DNA of 60,000 nt from Symsagittifera roscoffensis. Its lineage: Eukaryota > Xenacoelomorpha > Acoela > Convolutidae. This document shows positions 17,822 to 28,544 of the stretch, piece by piece. Within the stretch, counting starts at the first letter, position 1. Each line of letters starts with the position of its first letter. The notes beneath the pieces were generated by a model that saw only the letters and a program-made list of their open reading frames with translations, was not told the DNA's origin and did not search any database. Where the stretch lies: assembly GCF_963678635.1 (NCBI RefSeq), contig NC_087063.1:15693006-15753005 (forward strand). The letters run 5' to 3'. Position numbers and translations under genes: made by a program.

Positions 17822-19015
17822 TTACTCCACATCCCAGATCAGGCAGAGATTCGCGTGATCCGGGTACCACACTGTTTGTGCCAGACAGTGGCATGGACAT
17901 TCCCCATGTGTGAGGTCGATGCTCCTAAGATTGCGTTCTCCCGAGGTTTCTAGGAGAGGCTCAAGTTCCATCATTTTCTCGTGTATCGCGTCGTTTTTTT
18001 TCAGGTTTGGAGCACCACCCATAGGTTTTTCGATCACGTTTTGTCTCTCGTGGTCACTTGTGTTTTCACCTTCCAAACCCAAAAGTTCTTCCCCCCAGAT
18101 TTCACTCAAGTCGTCCCTCTGTTCTTTCGGCACTGTCCCTCGGATTTTCCTCAACAGCCAGTGTGAGTGATGCGACATCCGAGCCAGTCTTACGCACTTG
18201 GGTACTGAGAAGGCTTTGTCTATCAATACCCTTTGGCTAGACACCTCCACCATCGCCATGTGCAATGGATAGTGGCTGCCACATAGGTTGGCCATCACTG
18301 ACCCCTCTAAGGACTTCGCATTTAGAGGCAGACCATAGGCTTCGCTCATGGGAAATACCATTTCCGCTTCAAGTCCAACCTTCCAGCTCTTGATGTGTTT
18401 ATGGGTTACCTGCAACACCCCGGGCCATGACTCCACACTCAACGCGGTCACCAAGTGGTGTTCTGACTCTAGCCTCTCCAGTGACTGGAGACTGCACATT
18501 CTCGAGAAGAATCCCAGAGCTGTTGCTAGGTTCACTGTGGTAATCGCGTAACACTCAGCAACGATCTGTATTTCACTCTTCTCCCTTTCGGTAATGTCTT
18601 CAAACCAGGTGACTAGATCTTCTTTCTGGAAGGACTGTATCCTGACGCATGACCGTCCATCACAGGTGTGCTCGCCATTTCCACACGTCGAATCAAGACA
18701 ACTGCCCGGCTCCATTTTCTTCACCGACCCTAGTCTACTCGTCGCTTCACTTGACTCCTTCACCTGAGGCAGGATCAGTCTGTGCACTATGCTCAATGTC
18801 GCCAGATCTTCATCCTCCGCTGGTGCTAATCTCACTCGCTCCGTGACTTCCTCGATCAGGCTCGCATGGGGATGTGGACACCAGGAGGGCCTCAGCAATT
18901 TCCACACCACTCCCAGATTCGTGGCCAACATGCCATTCCCGTTACCCATCTTCAGCTCGACTCTTTTGCTTGAGCGTCGCACACTTATCACCTCTGGTGT
19001 CTTCTCGAGAATCAA
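17822..19015 (-). pseudogene. Unit B ORF3, Cys/His-rich region (397 codons)
   Basis: Aligns along its length with C 42391-41130. It keeps SWCPHPHA, the spaced set PGSCLDSTCGNGEHTC-DGRSC (C-X4-C-X4-H-X-C-X4-C), AFSVPKCVRLARMSHHS, and the end region EPLLETSGERN, LTHGECPCHCLAQ and LIWD. The Cys/His set looks like a metal site or a disulfide cluster. A TAA follows LIWDVE, where C reads on as LIWDSGELLS. The first codons are out of register because of a CT repeat just upstream. No known family recognised. Confidence 0.7.
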
Positions 19016-19017
19016 AC

Positions 19018-19024
19018 CTAAGCT

Positions 19025-19055
<31 letters not shown>

Positions 19056-19473
19056 CAGTGTCTATCTCCACTATCTTCTCTGTCCAGAACTTTAGCAGCT
19101 CCGTCACCTCATAGTTTCTGTGAGCGCATCCGGCTTCCGAGTCCAGGAAAGGGTTGTACGCCATCCCCATCACTCCAGACACATACTGGTACTCTCCCTT
19201 CTTGATGGGTTTCAAATAATCTCCTGACGAGGCCAAGTTACGGTGCACGTCGTGTTTCTCCTCGAACTTCTTGTTGTAGAATCTCCGTATCTCATCTAAC
19301 TTTCTGTGGCTCTCTAGAGACTGCCTGTAACCATCCTCCTTTTCTATCCCAGTACTCTGGTATACATTCAAGATGACTGCTGAGACTCTCTTTTCCATTG
19401 CTTTGCTCCCAGTTGCTCTTTGCTGGCATGCTAAGATGGTGCTGTCAGTCATCACCGACATTTTCCACCTCAA
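19018..19473 (-). pseudogene. Unit B ORF3 fragment (151 codons) before the CT repeat
   Basis: Aligns with C 42630-42385: RKLDEIRRFYNKKF against RKINEIRRFSNKEL, and YQYVSGVMGMAYNPFL against YSYVSGIIGIAYNPFL. The YVSGxxGxAYNPFL motif is the best conserved part of this region in the two copies. The frame ends in the CT repeat. Unknown function. Confidence 0.65.
19028..19054. repeat. (CT)n microsatellite inside unit B ORF3
   Basis: Twenty-seven bases of pure CT repeat. It reads as a run of Arg-Glu (RERERERE) after KFWTEKIVEIDTVE and shifts the frame, whereas C simply continues RFWTSRIVTIKSVN. The repeat has therefore grown inside a once-coding sequence. Confidence 0.9.
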
Positions 19474-19734
19474 GAAACAAGTAGCGTCAGACTCAAGCCT
19501 GAGTTATCCCTAGCCACGTGTTGCATCAATGTTTGATATATTTCTAGACTTTTTCCACCCAACTTCAACTTGTCGTGTGAGGTCAGCGTTTCCAACTCTA
19601 TCCCCACCAGGCTCCACGCGAACATCAATTGTTTGCTGTTCTAACAAAGGGATTTGCCATCAATGGCGACACCGATGAGGATGTCCTCATCGCTTCTTCA
19701 AAATAATCCCTCAACAAGTTCTGCCAAGTTCTCC
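19474..19734 (-). pseudogene. Broken unit B ORF3 segment, remnants only
   Basis: No long frame, but short pieces match C. On the sense strand DYFEEAMRTSSSV (ATG at 19690) matches C FEEEMRTTPII around 42999. It then hits a TGA about 20 codons on, with FAWSLVG in line with C FAWCMMG. In C a TAA stands just before FEEEM, in B a Tyr codon, which argues that this point is the inside of one long frame. Confidence 0.55.
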
Positions 19735-20070
19735 TCAGATGGCTCCCCACTCCAATTTGATAATATCAGCCTTCTGCTGTGTAGCCCAGTTGCGTCGTTT
19801 GCGTGACACTCCACTGTCGAGCTTCTTTAGGCAGTCTTCCAATTCCTTCAATGTTTCCAGGGCCACCCACCACGGTCGGGAGGTGTTCCTCGTTTTATTC
19901 TTCTCAACAGGATCGCTAGTCACTTGCTTCCCAGTGGCCTGATGTTCATTTGAGACCCATTCTTTGCCGACATCCACTTCCCATGTCTGCCCGCTCGTAG
20001 AACCTCGTTTCATCTTCGTCCTCTGAGGCTTGAAGTCTTCTTCCGTTGTCGAGTTGGTGGGAACCTCCAT
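19735..20070 (-). pseudogene. Unit B ORF3 fragment (111 codons), weakly matched
   Basis: Lies where C has the last part of its 43012-46278 frame. The two copies are not clearly alike here, apart from charged and Thr-rich composition. It contains SRPWWVALETLKELEDCLKK. Its end is out of frame with the conserved FEEAMRT segment, so a frameshift lies near 19730. Assignment rests on position and strand. Confidence 0.45.
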
Positions 20071-20103
20071 CTCTCTTTCTACCTCGAGCAGTTTCCTTGG
20101 TTC

Positions 20104-20331
20104 TTAGCTACTCTTGTAGGCTGCTGTCTTCCATCGTGCCAGAACCATGGGGGCCGCCTCTCTCAAGTTTTTCTCCGAGACCGCATCCGCTGAGGGACTA
20201 CCCAATACCTCTACCTCTCTCTTCCTCTTGCGAGACCTCACGTCTTTACTTGGGGGCGTTGCCGTTATCATTACTGATTCGACCTCCTTGTCTCCATCCA
20301 ACCCTTCCAACTCTTGCCTCTCCCTGCTCAA
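20104..20331 (-). pseudogene. Unit B ORF3 fragment (75 codons)
   Basis: Contains KRKREVEVLGS and REAAPMVLARWKTAAYKSS, which match C SAKRKRVEKVMDL and VAMVPPILMAWIKSTGYKSK near 43520-43430. Basic KRKR could be a nuclear-type signal, though that is only a composition note. A frame break follows. Confidence 0.55.
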
Positions 20332-21188
20332 GCCTTAAGGATAAGAGTACTTTTAATTATATTACTAGTTCCGGCCTTATCCCCCCTTACACTTTCATTT
20401 ATTTTATTGACAGTTTTTTGTCTCAGAGTAGAGCTGTCTTTACATTTGTCTTCTTTGGTTTTTCGTGATGCCTCTCTCAACTCGACCATCTTGCTCAGCA
20501 GTTCTCTTCTGGCTTTCTCCTCTAGACCCGTCCCCATCAGGACAGGCTCTCCGAACTTCACCACTGTGTCCCACAGCTCTTCCTTGAAATCATCCAATGT
20601 GATCTCGCCATTCACTTCTCGATTGAAATCGCTCAAGAATTCTCGCCAAGCGTCCTCATCCAGAGAGCCCAGGAACGCATCCCTGTTTCCCTCGAAGGTG
20701 TTCTTCTCCCTTCCTTCTGCGCTCAGGAATATCACTCCCATATTAGGAGTCTCGCTCGTCAGTGGCAACTCTAGATTCTTGCGGGGAGATGAGTTCAGAG
20801 GTGGCGTAGCAGTAACTGCCCAATTTTCTCCATTCAGATCCTTCAACAGTTCTTGAGTGGTGAATTCCTCCTCTGAAGGTTTTGGCTCCGGCGTCTTTCC
20901 CACTTCCATATCCTCTCCTGCCTCGCTGAGAGTCTCGTCCATGCTTTCCTCTCCTGATTCTACTCTTCTTCTCTCAAGAATCCTCCTGAATCGATCTTCT
21001 ACAGGGCCGCTCCTTTTATCCCCAGGGGTGCCCACCGACAGGGGTGATGGTGTCGTCGGACCCGGTTTCTTGTATTCCGTCAGAGCCACATACAATGGGC
21101 CTGCTGCATCCAGCGCCTTCCCCTCCTGTCTCATCTCCACTTGCTCCAGTCCGTAAGGTGCCCGGTATCTTCTCGTGGCAAACTTCAT
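20328..21188 (-). pseudogene. Unit B ORF3 acidic region (286 codons)
   Basis: Residues 50-110 are Pro/Ser/Glu-rich. Residues about 160-240 match C 44000-43780: DAWREFLSDFNREVNGE against EEEWEVHHRDHESRTGC, and WDTVVKFGEPVLMGTGLEE against WTVIQNYGTQSILKTGLNQ. The first matches show a shared small helical domain after a disordered linker. Domain family unknown. Confidence 0.6.
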
Positions 21189-21622
21189 CTCGTCTTTAGT
21201 GCAATGTTTCCTTCCTCCACGATCATCCTGCCATCATCCCACACCGGCAACATGTTCTCCAGACCCGCCCGCTCAAGCGTTCTCAAGACTTCTCGCACCT
21301 CGAATTTCGGGGACATCGAGCCTCTCATCTTCTTTGCTTGAGTCGTCCATGAGTTTATTTTTATATCACAGGTGTGAAAATAGACTGATGCAGTGTAGCC
21401 GATGAATAGGGGATCCCAGCCATCGGTGAATTCCCTCTGTTGCCCTTCAGCCGCTGTTCTTGCGAACAGGGACGGGACCATCAGGGAACTGTTCATTCCC
21501 AGTGTCATTCTCCTGACTGTTGGGAACTCTGGAATGCTCGTTGGTAGGACTTCCTTCTCCAGTATTGCCTCTAGCTCCCTTTTCACCAACTCGAAGCTCT
21601 TCTTCCATGCGGGAATTCTCAA
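21185..21622 (-). pseudogene. Unit B ORF3 fragment (145 codons)
   Basis: Aligns with C 44930-44440: SIPEFPTVRRMTLGM against AIPEFLLKRRMLLGS, and DGWDPLFIGYTASVYFHT against GTMDPYFVRRNATVLQYT. The gap to the next upstream fragment (21623-21712) reads only in another frame. No known domain. Confidence 0.6.
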
Positions 21623-21712
21623 GACCTCTTGTCCACTTGGGGTAAGTTTCGATGGGGCCTTCGCGTTTACTTCCCATCCTACACTGCAGTTGTCCTCGGA
21701 AACTGTACACCA

Positions 21713-23197
21713 TCAACTCTGGAACTCTGGATCCTTCACTTTTCCGAAGAGCACCGTGTTGCTCATTTGTGCCCTCAGCACCTCTTGCTGACACCAATTG
21801 AGTGTCGTCCCATCCAGTATACTTATGAGGCTCAAGTGTGTCACGGAGTAGCGATAAGCTGTCACCAGAGGATCTGGAAACGCGTATTTCACGGCCGGTC
21901 CATAAATGCAGGTTACGACCTCCTCCAGCTCCCGGATTATACCCATGGGGTCCGATCTCATTGCCAGGCACAGGTCTGTCAACAGAGGCATGCCCCCATT
22001 CACTTTCCTCCATTCATCTCGCGTCTGTGGGTTCTTCTCCTCACCAGTCAGGTGTCGGTTCTGCATCAGGAGGTACTGCACTAGCAGCGTCTTCAGCCCG
22101 GCAGCACACTTATATGAATAGGTGTCAATGCTCGAGTGGGTTTTTCCCATCGACAGGGGCTCCCCATATTTCGTTAGTCGATGAAATGACACCAGTTCAC
22201 CATGGGTCAGGAGCACCAGTGCCAAATATCCGTCAATCCGGAGTGTTTCCACACCCCGACTGAACATGTACGCTGGACCCCTGTTGAATAGGTACCTCGG
22301 GTAAACCAGGTACAGTGCCAACAACAAGCTGATGGGCATGTTCAGAATTTCTTGTACAAAGGCTCCGAAGATAGTCTCCTTTGCACTGAACACTCCAGCC
22401 ATGAACTCCTTTCCCCAACAAGGACTCAAGAACTCAAGAATCTCGTGATCCCTCCTCGTCTTCAGCTCACCCTTTACGTGCTCCATCCAGAATCCTCCAA
22501 TTGTGACCTCGTTGGCCGCTGTGACGAACCTGGTCACCGTCATTTCCCTTTTCTCGGCCACTTCCAGCTGCTCCTCAAGAAAATCCCAGATTTGCTTCAC
22601 AAGAGCTGGAGCATTCTCCCTCGTCTTCTCCGTTGCGTTTTCCAACCTTGGTGTCAGGAAGGGCCACCTGCCTCTTTCTTGTGTCAGTCGATACACCATC
22701 GACTCCAGTCGCTTCTCCGTTGCGGCTACGTTCTTCCTTTCATTGCTCGGTCCTCTAGACTGACTGGTGGATCTTGTGATAGTTAACTCCATGCTTCGAA
22801 ACCACAGGCTGGCCGTCAGGTGAGTTATTATTGGATGATCATCCCCTATAACCGGACTGAGCTTGAGTTGCCTGGCAAAGTTTGATATCTCCAGCAAGAG
22901 GACCTCGTCCAATACAATGAGGATTTCTGCCAACTCGTAGAAGCCCCTCAACGCGTGGGACACATCCGCCCACGCCGCCGCCAGTTCTGACTTGCGAAGC
23001 CTCAAGTTCGTCGGTTCCAACTCTCGATTGGGAGCTGCCATCAGGATACGCCACCCATTCCACTCGGCTATTAAGATCAAGACCGCATATACAAATTGCA
23101 GAGCGGGAGGCATGCTCGCGTATCCGGGGGTCGTCAAGAACACCACTCTTGTCTTGGAACCAAATCGTGAGATAACGTTCTCCTGTACCTCATTCAT
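21713..23197 (-). pseudogene. Unit B ORF3 large helical region (494 codons)
   Basis: Best conserved stretch of ORF3 between B and C (46330-45070). Shared motifs: VLDEVLLLEISNFARQLKL, GGMPLLTDLCLAMRSDP, VVTCIYGPAVKYAFPD and ILDGTTLNWCQQEVLR. A hydrophobic run PISLLLALYLVYPRYLF lies near residue 290; C has VVGVSIVELIALFVTFGA at the same place, so one membrane-type or buried helix is possible. The N-terminus TTPGYASMPPALQFVYAVL continues the second SGNH-like domain. Strong conservation of long stretches suggests one folded unit; I cannot name it. Confidence 0.7.
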
Positions 23198-23224
23198 CGC
23201 TGCAAATAACGTCTGGATAGCTTC

Positions 23225-23842
23225 TCAGATTATCTTCGGCGCTGGTTCATCACCCTTGAGCTGCTCAAGAAACCCCGTCGCATGCAGGTGGTCATTCATT
23301 CCCGCAAACAGTAGTAGTTCGGGCTCGCAAGGCATCTCCGATTTTATTGCTACCACCAAAGTTAACATTTGGTTCAGCTCCGCTCCCGGCAGTGAGTATA
23401 TCAAAGTTTCCGGCCAGAAAAACTTGGGAGACGTTCCCTCGAAGTTCGATCCCGCTATGATGACCACCTTCGCAGCGGCTGGATCTGCTCTGTCGTGAAC
23501 TGCCAAGGTCTTGGCCAATTGGGTGTTCCCGCAGGGTTTTCCATATCTACGATCGTCTGCCAACCTCGTACCTTCATAAGCAGCGTCCGGCAGTTCCATT
23601 TCCCTTGGGTCCAACAGCTTGTCCACCACCCTCAACTGGGCTGGAGTTGCCAACCTAATCTGGCAATGCTCGTTCGATGTTTGGGGGGCTCCACTATGAG
23701 TCACGGACTCCCCAGCAACTTGAGAGGCCTGTAATTGATGGGTCCCATGACCAATTTTGTGGGAATCCCAGTCAGATCCGCCGTCTCCATTATTTTCGCT
23801 CTTGAGAAATGCGTCTCGTGAGCCTTCAACCAGTCCACGCAC
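23225..23842 (-). pseudogene. Unit B ORF3, second SGNH-like domain (205 codons)
   Basis: VVIIAGSNFEGTSPKFFWPET then ELLLFAGMNDHLHATGFLEQL. The FAGxNDHLHxxGFL motif is the same in A (near residue 922) and C. Spacing of a Ser in the first strand (AGSNF) and the GxND block matches the SGNH fold, but the canonical GDS and DxxH motifs are not seen, so this domain may bind rather than cleave. It ends at a TGA near 23225 and the frame changes. Confidence 0.6.
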
Positions 23843-24007
23843 TGGTGTCTACCCAAGTCTTCATGTGACACTCGCTCAAGACCCAAAGCTTCCGCCAACT
23901 CTTGCCTGCACTCCAGATCTTCCAAGTCCAGCTCTTTTACCTTCTCCACATATCTCGACCTACTGGTCTTTCCAGCCTCTTGCTCTCCACCACTACCACC
24001 GAGGATA

Positions 24008-24436
24008 CTATCGAAATCTGGGGTGTTGATGACGTTGCCTCATCGGCCTCCATGGGTGCGGCACCTGGTAATCTGGTCCGGCTGCTCCTCGAGCTGTCCT
24101 AGAATCGGCCGTCGCTCCCAGGCGACTGGATAACGTTCTTGAGTTAAAGAAAGGCGGATTTGGGGGTGGCCCCAATGTGACTTGGGCCGTCTCCAGCAAT
24201 TGTGCCTCCAACGCGCTTATGTGCGTTTGGAAGACATCATTCAACCACTCCACTCCCCTAGGCCTGTCAAAGTGTATCCCGTCTGAGGATGCGTCGTCGG
24301 GGAAAACAGATCGCTCCATCTGCTTGGCTACGTCCAGTAATCCAATGGGAAGGACACTCCTTTGATGTATTTGCTTGATTAATTCGTTCAGGTTTCGCAC
24401 CTTCGTGTTCATCTTCATCGCGTGTTGGTCCGCCAA
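24008..24436 (-). pseudogene. Unit B ORF3, C-terminal half of the SGNH/GDSL-like domain (142 codons)
   Basis: Carries SSDGIHFDRPRGVEWLNDVF, with Asp and His of block V, matching A TTDGIHFDSVEGQAWLNRVF. The overlap with the 25004-24267 frame marks a frameshift near 24430. At the block III position B reads IGG then ADQ, where A and C have GTND, so the oxyanion Asn seems lost in B. Confidence 0.65.
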
Positions 24437-25004
24437 TCATTAGAGTCACCGTGTACACTCTTGCCATCCCTAGCATCTCAAATGTTGCCAACATCTGTGG
24501 CGTCGCAGCTCCAGCGAAACTCAAGATCCCCGTTTGCCAATGTGATTGAATCTGGGTCAGCACCCGCAGCAGGCTGTCACCTACGATCAGGTGGACCGCC
24601 CCCTCTGGCACATGTGGCTGCGTGAGGTATTCCACCCAAGCCGCGTCATGGAAGCAATCCCTCCTGACTATTTGTGCCGTGCTCCAATCTATGCGATTGT
24701 GCCTGAAGTATCTGCCTTCTGTGTTCTTCTTGTAGCTTGAGATTACCACACTCCTGATAGGTTGCTCCCTCCACGTCGGGGGTAACTCCATTCTTGCTGG
24801 ACTCTCACGATTCCTTAGCTGTAGCCTCTCGTTCAACTCTTTCAGACGTGACGAGCTACCGCTCACCTGACTACCACTCGGGGTTGAACTTGGGGTATAC
24901 CCAGGCAGTGGGACGTCCATCATTGGACGTATCGTTTGCGTCTCTAGGCCACGCAGGGAGGACGTTGACTCAGTTGGTATCCACACCTCCAACCCCTCAT
25001 TCAT
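24267..25004 (-). pseudogene. Unit B ORF3, N-terminal half of the SGNH/GDSL-like domain (245 codons)
   Basis: HLIVGDSLLRVLTQIQSHW holds the block I GDS with Ser144, and SFAGAATPQML the glycine block. This matches A and C (HLILG-D/E-SLVRVLSNL). Upstream is a Ser/Pro/Arg-rich linker. After MIGG the frame is wrong and the rest of the domain continues in the neighbouring frame (24436-24008). SGNH proteins of this kind hydrolyse ester bonds; the substrate is unknown. Confidence 0.65.
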
Positions 25005-25234
25005 ATGCTCCTGAGCCGCGCGGTCAAGCTTAAACCGTCCCTTCGACCTGGGAGCTTCGTACTACTCCATACGCGACTCTGGTCTTGAGCCGGTAGCCAT
25101 TCGCTCCTTGGGCCTGGCTCCCTTCTGCATATCGAGCTGGCGTTGTCGTTGCTGGATTCTTTCAAGTTCCGACTTCAGCTGTTCACAATTCGCGGCATTC
25201 TCCCGCACCCTTTGTTCTTGTAGATGCTCGGCCT

Positions 25235-25858
25235 TCAGCATATCAAGTCCCTCCGCGCTTGGTCCTTTTCGACAACCACTTGATCTCTCTTCAGATTTGC
25301 CTGATCTCTCTCAAGCTTCGCTTGATCCCGGTCGAGGTTCGCTTTATTCCTCTCCCGCTGAGTCCTCTCAAGTTCTCTCTTCAGAGTACTGAGGTCCAGA
25401 TACGCTTTTCCCGTTTGCTGCGCTCGCGTCATCGATGGCATCTTACTCGTGCTCTGGCCCGTAGATCTTGCTGATCGTCTGATCGGTAGTGAGAACTCCC
25501 CTGCGCCATACTCGGTGTTGTTGCCCAAGCCAGGGTTCCTTGCCAAGTCGAATCCCCTTATTCCTCCATCCACATTCCAGGACAGCCATCTGGTTTGCTC
25601 TTGGTTGGATATTCCATCATTAGTGTAGCCGACCATTAGAACCGCTTCTGTTGCAGACTCCCGGCATTCGCCCTGTTCATCCAATTGGAGGATGGCGTTC
25701 AGCATCACCGCCATTCTCTCATCCACTTGAGTGTAATCCAGATCCCTCAGGCGTCTGTATAGCTCATCAAGTGTGGGCCTTTTCAGAGCCGATGGCATGG
25801 ACTTCCAGAATCGATCTGCCATTTCTATAATTTCTAGATGATCTTGAGTATTAACCAA
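25235..25858 (-). pseudogene. Unit B ORF3 N-terminus with coiled coil (207 codons)
   Basis: Starts MVNTQDHLEIIEMADRFW. Residues 40-100 match A and C in VMLNAILQLDEQGE, ATEAVLMVGYTNDG and DLARNPGLGNNTEYGAGEF (against DLANEPGLGSSRTYQPGEM). The C-terminal 60 residues are a repetitive charged coiled coil built on RDQAKLERDQANLKRDQ. The frame ends soon after; the gap 25005-25234 continues the coiled coil out of frame. Confidence 0.7.
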
Positions 25859-25960
25859 CTTGTGAATTACCTTGCAACTTGAGAACTACTTTACCAATTT
25901 GAGTATTACCTTACCAACTTGAGTATTAGCGTACCAACTTGAGTACTTGAGAATTAACTT
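25851..25960. repeat. Imperfect tandem repeat in the unit B pol-ORF3 spacer
   Basis: About five copies of a roughly 20-bp unit close to TTACCAACTTGAGTATTACC, right upstream of the B ORF3 start. A and C lack it. It may be recent expansion, or a promoter-type element, since the spacer must support ORF3 expression. Confidence 0.7.
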
Positions 25961-26331
25961 CTTGAAGCGTTGTTCAACTTGTGTGTTCGTTCAAGAACTT
26001 ATTTTCTTTCAATTGAGTGTAGTTGGGTCGTCAATTTGACTTTACCAAATCAATCTGAAAATAACACTTGATTTTTAGACTCACAAGCTATGTTCCTAAC
26101 CTAAACCCCCCTTGCCATTATAATTAAAACCTTATCTTTTTCGTTCTACCAAAATAATTCAATTGGAAGTTTTCTAAGAGCATGCAGATTCAATTTATGT
26201 TTTAGCACCATCAATCATTTAAAATTTAATTGTCATGCCAATCGCGTTTTAAGATCCTTTTACCTGTGCCGTGCCCCAATACCCAACTTGAGATCCCTTC
26301 ATACCCAACTCGAGACACCCATGTACCCGAC
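25961..26331 (-). other. Rest of the unit B spacer between pol and ORF3
   Basis: AT-rich, no conserved frame. Near its left part there is further AACTTG sequence; the right part has CCCAACTTGAGATCCC and CCCAACTCGAGACACC, so the CAACTTGAG theme runs across the spacer. No other signal recognised. Confidence 0.5.
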
Positions 26332-26841
26332 TCAGGCGATGCTCAAGTAGTATTTCTTGTGCAGATGTACCATTATCTCCGTTTCCGCGAAGACCACGTG
26401 TAGGATGGCGTATAATTCCCTTGGGCTCAACTTGCCCCTGTTTGGGTCATAGACCGGCATTGAGACCTCCGTTATCCTTCTTTCAATCATGAAGTCTCGT
26501 AGTCTTGTTAGCGCCAACATCATGTGTTCAGGATCGATCGTGTTCCTGTCATTGACCCTCGTCACTAGGAAGCACAGGTATTTGCCTGGTACTTGTGCTA
26601 CTGATGGTGGAAGCGCAGCCATTCCTCTCAGCCCCGGTCTCTGTCTAAACAGAAACTCCACGTTCTGGTACTCTCTCTTGAAGTCGGCCTCCAGTCTTGT
26701 TTTGAAACTCATGTCCGCCGTGATACAGATTGCGCTAGTCCTGTCTGACAGAATGAAGTCACTATCCGTTATCAGGATGTTTTCCGAGTATTCGTTTGGT
26801 ATTTCAAACTTCGTTTTGAAATTCCGTCCAACTCGTTGCAA
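26332..26841 (-). pseudogene. Unit B macro-like domain (169 codons)
   Basis: Aligns without gaps with the A Pol C-terminus: ITADMSFKTRLEADFKREY, LRGMAALPPSVAQVPGKYL, MLALTRLRDFMIERRITEVS and RGKLSPRELYAILHVVF. The stop after YYLSIA is at the same place as A YYLSIG. It is intact as a domain but cut off from integrase by an insertion. The Asp of the macrodomain catalytic loop is again missing (YDPNRGKL). Domain call by pattern only. Confidence 0.6.
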
Positions 26842-27161
26842 TCACACGGGGACAAAATTCCCCCCTTCTCCGCCGTTGTAATGACGGGGTATACGATTAC
26901 TACTATTTTATAGTCAATTGATTCCGTAGAAAAATAATCCTTTAAACCCGTTTATAATAGACTGAGATCAAATTTTGAAGTTGATCTGAAGTTTTTGTGT
27001 ACTGTTCAGATTATACGAAACTTGAAAGCGCGAAAATTGTATTACGACACGTTGTTTTAGATGGGAGAGTGATTTATTTTGGTTAACTTGTATTCAATTT
27101 TTCCGTTCAAATTTTATTTCTGACTTTTTGTAGTTTCTTTCGTGATAAGAATAGCCGCTTT
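26842..27161. mobile_element. Insertion of unknown origin in unit B pol
   Basis: About 320 bp of AT-rich DNA that has no counterpart in A or C, placed between LMIKKLRKVRET (frame ending at 27162) and the macro-like domain (from 26841). Short repeated bits of the host frame (GGAATTTC-type) flank it. I see no clear inverted repeats or frame. Borders are good to about 15 bp. Confidence 0.55.
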
Positions 27162-28502
27162 CTAGTTCCTTTGAATTCTTCCTCTGAAATTTTGTCTTAA
27201 TCCACATGGCTCAGCCTCCTCCCCATCCAGTTTCAGTCCGCTCGTTTCTCTCACTTTCCTGAGTTTCTTTATCATTAATTTTTCGGTGTGGGTAAGTCCT
27301 ACCCCCACTCCCCGGACAAAAATATTTATCGACGTCCCCGTCGATGATGCTGGGTCTGAATTATCTGACGGAATATTGAGCGGCCTGTCTGTTGCCGTCC
27401 AGCCGAAGAGGGGATTTTCCGTTTTCATGTGCTTTCCCGCTGATGTGTCAACTTGTTGTATGCTTTGTCCTTCGTCGCTTCCGTTCTTGACATCGCGCAT
27501 CCATTCTAATATCCTCAAGTTCGTATTCTCCCTCCTCTCTATCTCGCTCTGTTCCAAGTCCGTCTCCCGCTCTGGTGTCGAGTAGTCTTCCTGTGGGTAG
27601 TGTTCATTATCATTGATGATTTGCCATTCATCATCAGCCGCCAGTTCGCCCACACTTAGTAGCTCTTTGCTTAGGTCAACGGGCTGTATCTTATCAATCA
27701 GGAAATCGTCCCCGTACCTGTTGTACCTCATGCCTGTCCGTTTGCGATTGCCACTCCTTGTCCCCGCTGGTATCGATAGATCTGGTTCTGTCCACTTCGG
27801 CACCTCACCTTGCTCCGGATCGTTCCAGTCTTCTTCCACAAAAGATTCCGCTTCAGAGCCCGCTTCTGTTTTTTCATTGTCATCCAAACTCAAGTTCTCA
27901 TTGCCATCATTTTTCTCTCTGGTGCCTCTTTCGTTCGTTTCACATGCTGGCTCCACCAGTAGGTACTCAAGTCCCTCCATGTCCTTTGGTATACACCAGT
28001 CCTCTAAGGATGGGATATGAGGCTTCAGATTTTCATAATGTGCTGCTCGCCCAGTACTCAAGCGGTAGAACCGTCCTTGTTGATGTACTTCCGTTATCAT
28101 GAATGGTCCTCTCCATTTCTTGAGTAGTTTCTTTGTCCCCTTGGGCGGTATGACATTCTGGAAGACCCACACGTACTGGCCCACCTCATATGGCCTCGCC
28201 TGTAATATCTTTTCATCATATGTCTTGCGCTGTCTCATTTGTGTTCCTCCTGCATATTCGTTTAGTTCCTGCTGTCTCCTGATCGCTTCTTTCACGTAAG
28301 CTTGAGGCGACGTCCTCTTCTTTTCGTATTCCGGGTAAAAGAAAGTCAGGGGCATTGATCTCTCCCTGCCCGTCAACATCATGAAAGGCCTGATGCCCGT
28401 TGTTGAGTGTTGCGTACTGTTGTACGCCCCTACGACTTGCGGCAGATATTTATCCCAGTCTGTCATGTATCTTGAGCAGTATACCCTCAGCATGTTCACC
28501 AA
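27162..28502 (-). pseudogene. Unit B integrase C-terminus and linker (446 codons)
   Basis: Begins within the DDE core after a stop, with MVNMLRVYCSRYMTDWDKYL, followed by the GPY/F module KKWRGPFMITEVHQQGRF and the tail SLEDWCIPKDMEGLEYLLVE. An acidic linker leads to NIFVRGVGVGLTHTEKL, which contains the 40-nt block at 27286-27325. It then runs into the insertion. The upstream codons up to the catalytic Glu are open but lack a start. Confidence 0.8.
27286..27325 (-). promoter_or_regulatory. 40-nt invariant block, unit B copy
   Basis: All 40 bases equal to 3952-3991 and 50391-50430, in a unit whose flanking codons differ from A and C at many third positions. It holds TCCGGGGAGT on the sense strand. 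Confidence 0.6.
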
Positions 28503-28544
28503 CGTTCTATTCTGTCTCTCTACCAGCCCGTTGGTCTGAGGATG

